Source of the DNA: Pedosphaera sp. | GTDB taxonomy: Bacteria; Verrucomicrobiota; Verrucomicrobiia; Limisphaerales; Pedosphaeraceae | DNA: 64,000 bases | Reading direction: 5' to 3' | Assembly (NCBI GenBank): GCA_028293325.1 | Contig: JAQGPA010000080.1 | Coordinates: forward strand, 1 to 64,000 | In this document: in pieces, positions 43,912-53,862 of the stretch | Layout of the letters: each line of letters starts with the position of its first letter | Position numbering within the stretch: position 1 is the stretch's first letter | Program-made: the position numbers and the translations under genes | Notes under the pieces: model-generated | Told to the model about the DNA's origin: nothing | What the model saw: the letters and a program-made list of their open reading frames with translations, nothing else | Databases searched by the model: none

Positions 43912-44673
43912 ATGCAGCTTAATTTCCAAACCTACGGCACCGGCTTCCCCGTGCTCATCCTCCATGGCCTCTTCGGCTCGCTGGATAATTGGCAAACCGT
44001 CAGCCGCAGCCTCGGCGAATTTTTCCAGGTCTTCGCCATCGACCTCCGCAACCACGGCCGCTCCCCCCACAGCGACCAACTCAACTACGCCCTCATGGCC
44101 GAAGACATCGCCGAATTCATGCAAACCCACGGCCTTCCCCAGGCGCATGTCATGGGCCATTCCATGGGTGGCAAAGTCGCCATGCTTTTCGCTCTCCAGC
44201 ATCCGGAACGCGTGGCCAAACTCATCGTCGTGGACATCGCTCCCAAAGCGTATGCCCCTTCGCACCTCTCCATCCTCGCTGCCATGCGTAGCCTCGATCT
44301 CTCTTCCTTCCAAAATCGAAACGAAATCGACGCCGCCCTCGCCTCCGCCATCCCGGAATCCGCCGTCCGCCAATTCCTCCTCAAGAACGTCGCCCGGACC
44401 GATACTGGCGCCTTCAAGTGGAAGTTGAACCTCCCCGTCATTGACCAACACTATCCGGAATTAATCCGACCCATAGCCGCCCCTCATCCCTTCCCGGGTC
44501 CGACTCTTTTTATCAGCGGAGGCCAATCGGATTACATTCTAAAGAGTGACGAAGAACCAATTAAGACCCTCTTTCCTCATGCTCAATTCTCCATTATCCC
44601 TCATTCCGGCCACTGGGTTCATGCTGAGGCTCCGCAGGAGTTCCTCAAAGTCACCTCGGATTTCCTACGTTAA
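43912..44673 (+). CDS. Alpha/beta hydrolase, YbfF-like esterase
   Basis: 253 residues, the usual size. PVLILHGLFGSLDNWQTVSR provides the oxyanion loop, DLRNHGRSPHSD the conserved turn, VMGHSMGGKVAMLFAL the nucleophile Ser, and IIPHSGHWVHAEAPQEFL the catalytic His; the Asp is probably in FISGGQSDYIL. YbfF-type enzymes hydrolyse short acyl esters and acyl-CoA. Cytoplasmic, monocistronic. Confidence 0.92.
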   Translation: MQLNFQTYGTGFPVLILHGLFGSLDNWQTVSRSLGEFFQVFAIDLRNHGRSPHSDQLNYALMAEDIAEFMQTHGLPQAHVMGHSMGGKVAMLFALQHPERVAKLIVVDIAPKAYAPSHLSILAAMRSLDLSSFQNRNEIDAALASAIPESAVRQFLLKNVARTDTGAFKWKLNLPVIDQHYPELIRPIAAPHPFPGPTLFISGGQSDYILKSDEEPIKTLFPHAQFSIIPHSGHWVHAEAPQEFLKVTSDFLR

Positions 44674-44806
44674 CGATAATTTTTTGGCCGTTTTGCCCAG
44701 TTTATCACCATTTATTATCAAAACCTCGTTATCGCTCCTTTCTGGCATAATCTCACCTCCTCTTACTGAGTCTGGCGGCTAACCTGCTCCCTTCTCGCGC
44801 TGGAAC

Positions 44807-44823
44807 ATGTGCCTCGGGCACAT
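44807..44823. promoter_or_regulatory. Inverted repeat upstream of the export operon
   Basis: ATGTGCC-TCG-GGCACAT, perfect 7-base arms, 53 bp before the ATG at 44877. It may be an operator for the exopolysaccharide export genes. AAGG just before the ATG is the likely ribosome site. Confidence 0.35.
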
Positions 44824-44876
44824 CGGATGGCTAGAATATGCGTGCAATACAGCTTGGCGGTAACTAAGGTAAATTC

Positions 44877-45710
44877 ATGGATTTGCTTCCATATTGGAAC
44901 TTGCGCGAGCGCCCTTTTGAGACCACTTGGGATACGCGTTTCTTTTTCCAAAGCCGTGACCATGATGAGGCCTTGGATCGCCTCACTTTTTTGGTCGAGG
45001 AGCAAACCATGCTTTTTGGAATGCTCACTGGCGAAATCGGCTGCGGCAAGACCCTCACCCGGTCGGTCTTCACCGAGCGACTCGAGTCGCGCAAATTCCG
45101 CGTCGTCACCCAGGAAAACTCCGCGTTCACCTTTAACGATCTCCTCGCTGGCGTTTTACAGAGCTTGGACGGTAATCCCGAGGACGCCGGCAACACCAAA
45201 TACGCCCGTTACGAGCGCTTGCGCCGCTGCATGGAGCGGGTTCACGCCGAACATCGCCATCTGGTCCTGATTTTTGATGAAGCCCAGGAAATGTCGCCGC
45301 AAACCCTGAACGAACTCAAGCTCCTCACCAATCTGAACGGTGCCGGCAAAAACTTCCTGACCATCATTCTCGTCGGCCAGCCGGAATTGCGCGCGCTCGT
45401 CTCCGGATTGCCGGCCATCAATCAGCGCATCAGCCTTCGCTTCCATCTTAACTCCTTGAGCATGGAAGATGCCGCGAATTATCTCCGCCATCGCCTCAAA
45501 GTCGCCGGTCACGTCACCGGTGAACTTTTTCCCGGCGACGCCGTCGAGCGCGCCTTTCAGGCCTCACTCGGAACGCCCCGTGAATTGAACCGTATCGCCA
45601 AACTTTCCCTCGAATACGCCTGGCTCAAAGGTTTCCCGCAGGTAACCTTCGAAGCTGTGGACGCCATCGTGCGCGACCTCCAGCGCCATCAGAATTTGCC
45701 GCAATCATGA
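44877..45710 (+). CDS. ExeA-like AAA ATPase of an exopolysaccharide locus
   Basis: 277 residues. MDLLPYWNLRERPFETTWDT is the typical ExeA/XrtA-associated ATPase start; Walker A GEIGCGKTLT near 52-61, Walker B LVLIFDEAQEMSPQTLNELK near 127-146, and ILVGQPELRALVSG sensor region. In exosortase-linked (EPS) clusters such an ATPase precedes the chain-length and export genes, as here, where its stop overlaps the next ATG. It probably drives or regulates export complex assembly. No exosortase gene is in the window. Confidence 0.88.
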   Translation: MDLLPYWNLRERPFETTWDTRFFFQSRDHDEALDRLTFLVEEQTMLFGMLTGEIGCGKTLTRSVFTERLESRKFRVVTQENSAFTFNDLLAGVLQSLDGNPEDAGNTKYARYERLRRCMERVHAEHRHLVLIFDEAQEMSPQTLNELKLLTNLNGAGKNFLTIILVGQPELRALVSGLPAINQRISLRFHLNSLSMEDAANYLRHRLKVAGHVTGELFPGDAVERAFQASLGTPRELNRIAKLSLEYAWLKGFPQVTFEAVDAIVRDLQRHQNLPQS

Positions 45711-47911
45711 GTGACGAAGCCGAATTAAGCATCAGCGAACTCCGTCGGAAACGCGCCCAAGCCGGCGGCGGCACACAAGCCAGCCCCCCTTCGCCGACGC
45801 CGGAAACAACTTCCGATGCCACCTTCATTGAAACCACGCCCCGGCCGGCCACCACTATTCAGTATTCCGCGCCCGCCCAACCGCCGCCGCCGGTTGATGA
45901 TGAGGAAAAATTGGATCTTCCGTTCGATCCCTGGCGTCTGCCGGGAGCCTTGCTCAAGCGTTGGTACTGGCTGGTGCTCGCTGCGTGCGTATTCGCATTG
46001 CTCGGCGGTATCGCCGGCTTCTGGCGCGCCAAATACTTCATCCATGTCAACATGACCTTGCGCGACCTCAGCACCGGCTTCGTCGCCAACCAGCAGGAAG
46101 GTGATGCCTACAAACCACCCGAGTTGAGCAGCCAATCACGCGTCAATTTCCTGACCTCTTCCGAATTGTTGACTTACGTCAGCACCAACGCGGTCCCGCC
46201 CGTCACCGAGCGGGGCATCCTCGCCAACCTGAACGTCACTCAGGAAAAAAATTCCGAGAATATCACCATCACCATTGCCGGAAAAAATCCGCCAGCCCTC
46301 GTCGCGCTCGCCAATACCTTCACCAGTGCCGCCGTAAAACAAAGTCGCGAGGCCCAAAGGGAAAATCCCAATCACGTTTATACCAACTTTACCGCGAAAA
46401 TCTCGGAAAACGAACGTCTGCAAGCCGAGTTGAACGAAAAACTGGCTAATTTCCGCACCAATAGCTCCGGCATCAGCGACCCCGTCGCCGCCATTCAACG
46501 CTACGATAAGGAGCGGACCGACATGCAGATCAAACTGGATCTGGCCAGGGGTGAACGCGATCTCCTGGATCAAAAAAGTAAATTAGTTCTCCAGGAACCC
46601 ATCCAAAAGAGCTTGCAGGAGGCAGAAGCTCGTCTCGCCGCCTTGCTCGTCAATGACCGCGAAGATCATCCTGACGTCAAGCGCGCGCACGCTGAAATTG
46701 CCAACCTGAACCAACAATTGGCCAACTTGGAAACCAACAGCCTGGCCGTCTCTTCCAACGCCCTGCTCTCTTCCCGGTCCGCCCAGTCAGAACTTAGGAA
46801 AAAGACCCTCGACCTCGAGATCCAGCAACTTCAGGATCAGGCTGACCTTCTCCAGAAAAAACTCGATGTGCTCTACGAACACGTCGATCCTTACAGCCGC
46901 GTCAAAAGCGAACTGGACTACCTGGAAAAATTCCACAAAACCCTGACCAGCCGCAAATTTGAAGCCCAACAGTACCGCGATAATGCCGAGGGCTATTACA
47001 TTCCCCCGGCCGCCCCCGCCATACTCAAGGATGTGGACACCCGCACCCGCTACGTTAAAGCCGCCACCTTCGGCTTCGCCGGCGGATTCCTCGGCTTCGC
47101 TGGTGCATTGGCGCTCGTCCTTCTCACCGAGATTATCGATCCGCGCTTGAAGACCGCCGCCGATGTGCGCCGCGTCACCCAACTCCCCGTCCTCGCCACC
47201 CTCGGCAATCTGGATAAACTCGACGACCACGCGCGCAAAGCCTGGGCGTTCCGCACCTGGACCATTCTCTCCGGCACTCTCACCGCATCCGCCAACCGCG
47301 GCACCGTCTGCGGCTTCATCTCCTGCATGCATGGCGAGGGCCGCACCAAATGGGTCAGCCTCTTGGTGGAAGCCGCCAGGGAACGCGGATTCGAAGTCAC
47401 CAAACTGGACTTCGGCCATGTCTCCGAAGGTCAGGCGGATCGCCCAACCACAGATTCAAACACCAAAGACGACGCCTCCCAATCTTCCACCGACCCGGAA
47501 ACCAAAACCGCCCCAGCTACAGACGCATCGGACGAAGCCGCCAGCCAGCGATCGTCCGCTCTGTCGGTTCACGAGAAAAATCAAAAACTCGCACAGGCCA
47601 AAGTCGCCTCCGTCATCCATATCCAATTGCCCGGTCTCGTCTGGAATCTCGAACGCCGCATCCAATTCCAAACTGAGCTCGATAACTGGCGCGCCATTTC
47701 CAGTGCCGTCATCCTCATCGATCTGCCCCCCGCATCCGTGCCGGAAGCCATCCTCTTGGCGGAAAATCTTCCCCAGGTCATCTGGCTCGTGGATAGCGGC
47801 AAACCCCACGCCCGCGAAACCCGGCTCCATTTGGAAACCTTGCGTCATGCTCGTTGCAAACTAGTCGGCGCCGTGTTAAACCATGAACCCGAACCTCTGA
47901 TCAAATTATGA
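45707..47911 (+). CDS. Wzc-like chain-length protein with a degenerate tyrosine-kinase domain
   Basis: 734 residues. After a Pro-rich N-terminus, TM1 lies near 86-106 (WYWLVLAACVFALLGGIAGF) and TM2 near 455-475. Between them is the periplasmic Wzz domain with coiled coils (about 220-420). The cytoplasmic part aligns with BY-kinases, AFRTWTILSGTL and CGFISCMHGEGRTKWVSLLV near 530-555, but the Walker A Lys is Arg-Thr-Lys shifted (GEGRTK instead of GEGKS/T) and Walker A' is VTKLDFG. A Walker-B-like AVILIDLPPAS remains near 667. An Asp/Ser/Thr-rich insert lies in between, and the Tyr cluster at the C-terminus is absent. It likely controls chain length without kinase activity. Confidence 0.85.
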   Translation: MSDEAELSISELRRKRAQAGGGTQASPPSPTPETTSDATFIETTPRPATTIQYSAPAQPPPPVDDEEKLDLPFDPWRLPGALLKRWYWLVLAACVFALLGGIAGFWRAKYFIHVNMTLRDLSTGFVANQQEGDAYKPPELSSQSRVNFLTSSELLTYVSTNAVPPVTERGILANLNVTQEKNSENITITIAGKNPPALVALANTFTSAAVKQSREAQRENPNHVYTNFTAKISENERLQAELNEKLANFRTNSSGISDPVAAIQRYDKERTDMQIKLDLARGERDLLDQKSKLVLQEPIQKSLQEAEARLAALLVNDREDHPDVKRAHAEIANLNQQLANLETNSLAVSSNALLSSRSAQSELRKKTLDLEIQQLQDQADLLQKKLDVLYEHVDPYSRVKSELDYLEKFHKTLTSRKFEAQQYRDNAEGYYIPPAAPAILKDVDTRTRYVKAATFGFAGGFLGFAGALALVLLTEIIDPRLKTAADVRRVTQLPVLATLGNLDKLDDHARKAWAFRTWTILSGTLTASANRGTVCGFISCMHGEGRTKWVSLLVEAARERGFEVTKLDFGHVSEGQADRPTTDSNTKDDASQSSTDPETKTAPATDASDEAASQRSSALSVHEKNQKLAQAKVASVIHIQLPGLVWNLERRIQFQTELDNWRAISSAVILIDLPPASVPEAILLAENLPQVIWLVDSGKPHARETRLHLETLRHARCKLVGAVLNHEPEPLIKL

Positions 47912-48963
47912 AAAAACGCTCCCTGCTCTGGCTGGCGCCATTCTTTCTCCTCCTTGGGCTCGCCTGCCAAACCGCTCCGGCCGCCGACTCACCCGCTCCG
48001 CCCGCGGCTTCTCCCGCCACCGGGAGCGACACCAATCTCTCCCTCTCCGCCACGGCCTCCGGCAAACGCGCTGCCTGGCAGCAACACCTCACCCTCGGTC
48101 CGGGCGATACTCTGAACCTGGCTCTCTACGTCAATGACACCCTCCAACAAGCCCGCGAAAACGTCAGCATCGGCCCGGATGGCCGCCTCTCTTATCTCCA
48201 GGCGCAGGACATCATGGCCGCCGGCCTGACGGTGGACGAATTGCGCGCAAAAATGGATGAAAGCCTCGGCAAATTTTACAATACCCCTCACACGATTATC
48301 AGCCCCGTCGCCATTCGCAGTAAAAAATATTTCGTCCTCGGCTCCGTTGTGAACAAAGGCGTCTTTACCTTTGACCGTCCGCTGACCGTGATCGAAGCCA
48401 TCGCCCGCGCCGGCGGCCTCGAAACCGGCGTCTTCGAACGTAACACTGTCGAACTCGCCGACCTCTCCCGCAGCTTTCTGGTTCGTCAGGGCCAGCGCGT
48501 TCCCCTCGATTTCGAAAAACTTTTCCAACAAGGCGATCTCTCCCAGAACATCGCGTTGGAACCAGATGACTATCTCTACTTCGCTTCCGCCAGCGCCAAT
48601 GAAGTTTATGTCGTCGGCGAAGTGCTCGGGCCTGGCATCACCCCATACACGCCCACCTCCACCGCGGTCGGCGCCATTGCCTCGCGCGGCGGCTTTGCTC
48701 CCAAAGCTTATAAACGCAAGGTGCTCGTCATTCGCGGCTCTCTGACCCATCCCGAAACTTTTGTGGTGGATACCGCGGATGTTCTCGCCGGCAAATCCAT
48801 CGACTTCCGCCTCAAACCCCGCGATATCGTATTCGTCTCCACCCGGCCATGGGCCAGGGCGGAAGACTTGTTGGATACCAGCACCCGCGCCTTTATCGAG
48901 GCTCTCATCGTGACTTATACCGGTTCCAAAGTCGGTCCGTTCATCAGCCCCGTCATTCACTAA
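47908..48963 (+). CDS. Polysaccharide export protein, Wza/SLBB family (copy 1)
   Basis: 351 residues with N-terminal export signal MKKRSLLWLAPFFLLLGLAC, possibly a lipoprotein. LGPGDTLNLALYVNDTL begins the poly-export domain, KKYFVLGSVVNKGVFTFDRP and NEVYVVGEVLGPGITPYTPT are two SLBB-type repeats, and LKPRDIVFVSTRPW ends the second. The protein would form the outer-membrane or periplasmic export channel. It overlaps the Wzc-like gene by four bases and is one base from copy 2. Confidence 0.9.
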   Translation: MKKRSLLWLAPFFLLLGLACQTAPAADSPAPPAASPATGSDTNLSLSATASGKRAAWQQHLTLGPGDTLNLALYVNDTLQQARENVSIGPDGRLSYLQAQDIMAAGLTVDELRAKMDESLGKFYNTPHTIISPVAIRSKKYFVLGSVVNKGVFTFDRPLTVIEAIARAGGLETGVFERNTVELADLSRSFLVRQGQRVPLDFEKLFQQGDLSQNIALEPDDYLYFASASANEVYVVGEVLGPGITPYTPTSTAVGAIASRGGFAPKAYKRKVLVIRGSLTHPETFVVDTADVLAGKSIDFRLKPRDIVFVSTRPWARAEDLLDTSTRAFIEALIVTYTGSKVGPFISPVIH

Positions 48964-48964
48964 T

Positions 48965-50017
48965 ATGAAAAAACTTGTCGCTTTATCTTGCTTGGGCTTG
49001 GCGCTGGTCCTCCTGGCGGGTTGCCAGACCGCACCCAAACCAACCTCTGCTGAATTTCCCGCGCGCACCAAGACTGTCGTCTTCACCAACACCCTCAGCT
49101 CCGAATTGCTCCAACCCTCCTCGGACTTGTTCGTGCTCGGCCCCGGCGACCAACTTGATATCGAAATCCGCGGTAACGCCACTTCCCGCTCCACCGCCAC
49201 CGTGGGTATCGACGGAAAAATCTATTACTCACTCCTGCCCGGCCTCGATGTCTGGGGCCTGAACCTGACTCAAGCCAAAGCGCGCCTGGAAGAGGAACTC
49301 ACCAAATATTTCAGCCAGCCCGAAGTCGGCATCTCCCTGAAGACCGTCGGCAGTAAATATGTCTGGCTCCTCGGCCGCCTTACCAGACCCGGAATTTACC
49401 CGATGGCCGGCTCCATGACCCTGCTCGAAGGCCTCGCGATCGCGGGCGGCACCGCCCGCTCCGCGTCCACCTTCACCACCCAGGACATGGGCGACCTCCG
49501 GCACAGCTTCGTCATGCGTCAGGGCAAACTCCTGCCCGTAAATTTTATTCGCCTCTTGCAGGAGGGCGACATGTCCCAAAATATTTATTTGAAGGCGGAC
49601 GACTTTGTTTACATCCCCTCCTCACTTTCCCAGGAAGTTTACGTGCTGGGCGCCGTCGCCGCTCCGCGCGCGGTCGCTTATGTCGATCAAATGACTGCGG
49701 TTTCTGCGGTCGCCGGTGCCGGCGGCCCCATTCTTAATGCCTATGTCTCCCATGTAGCCATCGTCCGCGGCTCCCTCAGCCAGCCCCAGCTCATTCAAGT
49801 CGATTATCAAGACATCATCACTGGCCGCGCTCCGGATGTGGCTCTGGAACCCGGCGACATTGTTTATGTCCCGCTCACTCCCTATCACATTCTCAGTGAT
49901 TACGCCGATCTCGTCGTCAATACCTTCGCGCGCTCCTGGAGTGCCAACATGGGCATTCGCGCCGTTTCCGGCACCACCACTGTCGGCGTCAGCGTGCCGG
50001 TCGGCATCGGCAGATAA
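48965..50017 (+). CDS. Polysaccharide export protein, Wza/SLBB family (copy 2)
   Basis: 350 residues; lipoprotein signal MKKLVALSCLGLALVLLAGC with a good lipobox. Same domain order as copy 1: LGPGDQLDIEIRGNATS, KYVWLLGRLTRPGIYPMAGS, QEVYVLGAVAAPRAVAYVDQ and LEPGDIVYVPLTPYH. The two share many aligned blocks (GDMSQNIYL / GDLSQNIAL, RQGKLLPVNF / RQGQRVPLDF), so they arose by tandem duplication. They may form a hetero-oligomeric pore. Last gene of the operon, ending at the 50061 terminator. Confidence 0.9.
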   Translation: MKKLVALSCLGLALVLLAGCQTAPKPTSAEFPARTKTVVFTNTLSSELLQPSSDLFVLGPGDQLDIEIRGNATSRSTATVGIDGKIYYSLLPGLDVWGLNLTQAKARLEEELTKYFSQPEVGISLKTVGSKYVWLLGRLTRPGIYPMAGSMTLLEGLAIAGGTARSASTFTTQDMGDLRHSFVMRQGKLLPVNFIRLLQEGDMSQNIYLKADDFVYIPSSLSQEVYVLGAVAAPRAVAYVDQMTAVSAVAGAGGPILNAYVSHVAIVRGSLSQPQLIQVDYQDIITGRAPDVALEPGDIVYVPLTPYHILSDYADLVVNTFARSWSANMGIRAVSGTTTVGVSVPVGIGR

Positions 50018-50060
50018 TCGCGCGCCAGAACGGCACACTGGCAAAACTCGTTTTTCACAC

Positions 50061-50086
50061 CGGGCTTCCTTTCACCAGGAAGCCCG
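50061..50086 (+). terminator. Hairpin terminator of the export operon
   Basis: CGGGCTTCCT-TTCACC-AGGAAGCCCG, a perfect 10-bp stem with a 6-base loop, preceded by TTTTT and followed by CTTTCATTT. It lies 43 bp after the copy 2 stop. Confidence 0.8.
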
Positions 50087-50265
50087 CTTTCATTTGGCAC
50101 CCCAGATTTTCCCCAACCCTAATCCTGCGACCGCCAAAAAAAGTAATTGCGTCGACTCCATTTATTTTTTTATTTTATTTTGCGCCTGATGACTTGACTA
50201 ACTTAAATAAGCCGACCATATTCCACGGCTACCTTACTGATTGATCGAGCGAAGCAAGCAAGACT

Positions 50266-52065
<1,800 letters not shown>

Positions 52066-52071
52066 CGTGGT

Positions 52072-52090
52072 GTCAGGCGTCTCGCCTGAC
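52072..52090. repeat. Hairpin with CGTCTCG centre after rpoD
   Basis: GTCAGGCGTCTCGCCTGAC, seven bases after the rpoD stop, preceded by AGCGTGGT. A second hairpin with the same AGCGTGGT lead and CGTCTC centre but a different stem lies at 38137-38155, and GGCGTCTCGCC follows at 52101. Likely a REP-type repeat acting as 3' end. Confidence 0.6.
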
Positions 52091-52491
52091 GTTGAGGGGT
52101 GGCGTCTCGCCCCCCCGGGTCCCAGCCAATGAGAGAGAGCCGAAGTGAGGGCCGATGCCCTTTCTCCCCATCGTCCTCGTTGTCGTCCTCGTCCTCGTCG
52201 TCGATCCAAATGACGCCCTACGGTCCCAGCTAAACTATTCGGCCGTGCAAAAACCACACCGAACTCCAACCGGTGAACACACCTTCCGCCTCCCTTGTAA
52301 GTGGAGCGCGGAATTATGGTTTTTTGAATTATTCAAATGGGGTAGGAAACGACGTGAGGAGGTTCTAACATTTCCCACCCGAGAACTCCGAATTTAAAAA
52401 GTCCCGGACAAAAGCGTTTCGCAACCCCGTGCAGCCGAAAGCACCCGCAGCAATACAAGAACGACCGGCCCGTAAAAGCCAGGCCAAATGA
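52091..52491. other. Intergenic gap with CTCGTC tract and other repeat fragments
   Basis: Contains CATCGTCCTCGTTGTCGTCC continuing to CGTCGTCGAT (52169-52205), a degenerate mini-hairpin CCGTGCAAAAACCAC (52243-52257) and GGAGCGCGGAATT (52303-52315), which recurs at 41842. No gene seen. Confidence 0.5.
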
Positions 52492-52743
52492 ATGCCAATT
52501 ATTGAACACATCTTTCGTCCCCCTCTCCCCGCCCAAGCGGACGCCAAATGTCTAATCCGCCTCGAATTCACCCGCAACGCCTCCCTCACCCACTTCAAAT
52601 CCACTGGCGCGACGACCACCTTCCTCCGCATCGAAGGCCAAGCCAACGACCAAATTAACTTGGACAACAACGAACTCAGCAGCACAAAAACCCTCTTCGA
52701 TCTCGGCCCCGGAGTGCTGCCCGCCGCCGTTACCTTCCACTGA
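52492..52743 (+). CDS. Small hypothetical protein
   Basis: 83 residues. Not recognised. Codons in this frame end mostly in C (ATC, CTC, TTC, AAC, GCC), like the clear genes of the window, which is the main support; the opposite strand is also open but looks worse. It starts MPIIEHIFRPPLPAQADAKC and includes LRIEGQANDQINLDNNELSS. No signal peptide. It may be a fragment of a larger lost gene. Confidence 0.4.
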   Translation: MPIIEHIFRPPLPAQADAKCLIRLEFTRNASLTHFKSTGATTTFLRIEGQANDQINLDNNELSSTKTLFDLGPGVLPAAVTFH

Positions 52744-52853
52744 CCGGAACTGAATCGGATGGGACGCCTATCCATGGCCAGGTCGAAAGGCTGGGGTGAA
52801 CACTCCAATTAACAGTCGCGCGAAAATAGTGATTATTATGGAAGGAGGATTAT

Positions 52854-53453
52854 ATGAAACAAAAATCATTTTTCACATGTTTGTCATTATTACTGCTCGC
52901 GGCGGCACTGTCTGTCGCGGCTCAGACTCAGACGCAAATGACCCAATCGCCGGGCAAACTTGTCGTTTCTGGAACCACCAGCACGGAAGCCACGGTTCAG
53001 GATATTGATTATGCCAATCGCATTGTCACCCTGCAGGGCCCACAAGGAAACACCGTCCGGGTCAAGGTCGGGGAGGACGCGCCAAACTTTAACCAGTTGA
53101 AAAAAGGCGACCGCGTCAAGGCGGACTACTATCAGTCAACGGCATTATCCCTCCGGAAACCCGGAGAAGCGGCTCCCCCCAGCGGGGAAAAAACCGAGGT
53201 TCTGGTCCAGCCGGCACAGGGTCAGGGACAGGGACCAAAGCGAGTGATGGTTAATACACGGCAAGTCACGGCCAAAGTTCAGGATGTTGATTACAAAAAT
53301 CGCATCGTTACGCTGAAAGGACCCGAGGGAAATATCGTCGAATTGAAAGTGGGTGACAACGTGCAAAATCTTGAGAGGATCAAACGCGGAGACCAGGTCG
53401 CGGCCACCTTCACCGACGCCTTGGCGATTTCCGTCTCGCGAGAACAAAGCTAA
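52854..53453 (+). CDS. Secreted protein with two internal repeats
   Basis: 199 residues. Strong ribosome site AAGGAGG six bases before the ATG; signal peptide MKQKSFFTCLSLLLLAAALS ending near AAQ. Two copies of one domain: ATVQDIDYANRIVTLQGPQG at about 43 and AKVQDVDYKNRIVTLKGPEG at about 135, each followed by a VKVGE/LKVGD strand and KKGDRV / KRGDQV. The fold is probably a small beta barrel. The linker is Gln/Gly-rich (QPAQGQGQGP). Function unknown; the strong ribosome site implies high expression. Confidence 0.75.
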   Translation: MKQKSFFTCLSLLLLAAALSVAAQTQTQMTQSPGKLVVSGTTSTEATVQDIDYANRIVTLQGPQGNTVRVKVGEDAPNFNQLKKGDRVKADYYQSTALSLRKPGEAAPPSGEKTEVLVQPAQGQGQGPKRVMVNTRQVTAKVQDVDYKNRIVTLKGPEGNIVELKVGDNVQNLERIKRGDQVAATFTDALAISVSREQS

Positions 53454-53564
53454 AAAGTGCCCGAAAGACAACTTCGCCGGCGGATTCGATTTCCATAACG
53501 ATGAAGCCGGCGAAATATGGCTTGCACATTGAATTGACCTGTCCTCCTTACTCATTGAACTGAT

Positions 53565-53640
53565 TGGTGGGCCTGCCCGGACTCGAACCGAGAACCAAAG
53601 CATTATGAGTGCTCTGCTCTAACCATTGAGCTACAGGCCC
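53565..53640 (-). tRNA. tRNA with CAU anticodon, probably tRNA-Ile2
   Basis: 76 nt on the minus strand with encoded CCA. Acceptor GGGCCTG / CAGGCCC, D arm AGCTCAATGGTTAGAGC, anticodon stem GAGCA / TGCTT with loop CTCATAA, five-base variable loop, T arm CTCGG-TTCGAGT-CCGGG. The D loop length and overall look match lysidine-type tRNA-Ile(CAU) better than elongator tRNA-Met, but the two are hard to separate by eye. Confidence 0.9.
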
Positions 53641-53862
53641 GCCAAACAAGGGTTGCAGAAGCGACAACAAATTTCAATAGCAGAACCACACTAACGGATT
53701 CTTCAATTTGGGGTTGGTTACAGGTTCTAATTCTTTTGGGACCGCCACTTTTAGATCGTGACGGTTTGAATATTATCGGGAATTCATCGCTTAGAGTAGC
53801 CCCAAACACCCCCTTCTGCTATCAACCGTGCATTTATAAGCACAAGCCGCCTCACCATCCAT
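53641..53862. other. Upstream region of the tRNA
   Basis: 222 bp without a gene. It must contain the promoter of the minus-strand tRNA; no clear -35/-10 pair was identified. It also forms the 3' side of the SGNH-type gene. Confidence 0.3.

Noticed and set aside
44877-50017. Complete exosortase (XrtA/PEP-CTERM) locus
   Set aside because: The ExeA-like ATPase and Wza/Wzc-like genes fit, but no exosortase and no PEP-CTERM protein end were found in the window.
52365-52808. Minus-strand frame of 147 residues after rpoD
   Set aside because: Codon choice is unlike the other genes and no motif is seen; the opposite 83-residue frame fits the codon bias better.
53565-53640. Elongator tRNA-Met
   Set aside because: Not excluded, but the short D loop and arm sequences look more like lysidine-modified tRNA-Ile(CAU); identity needs a model-based check.
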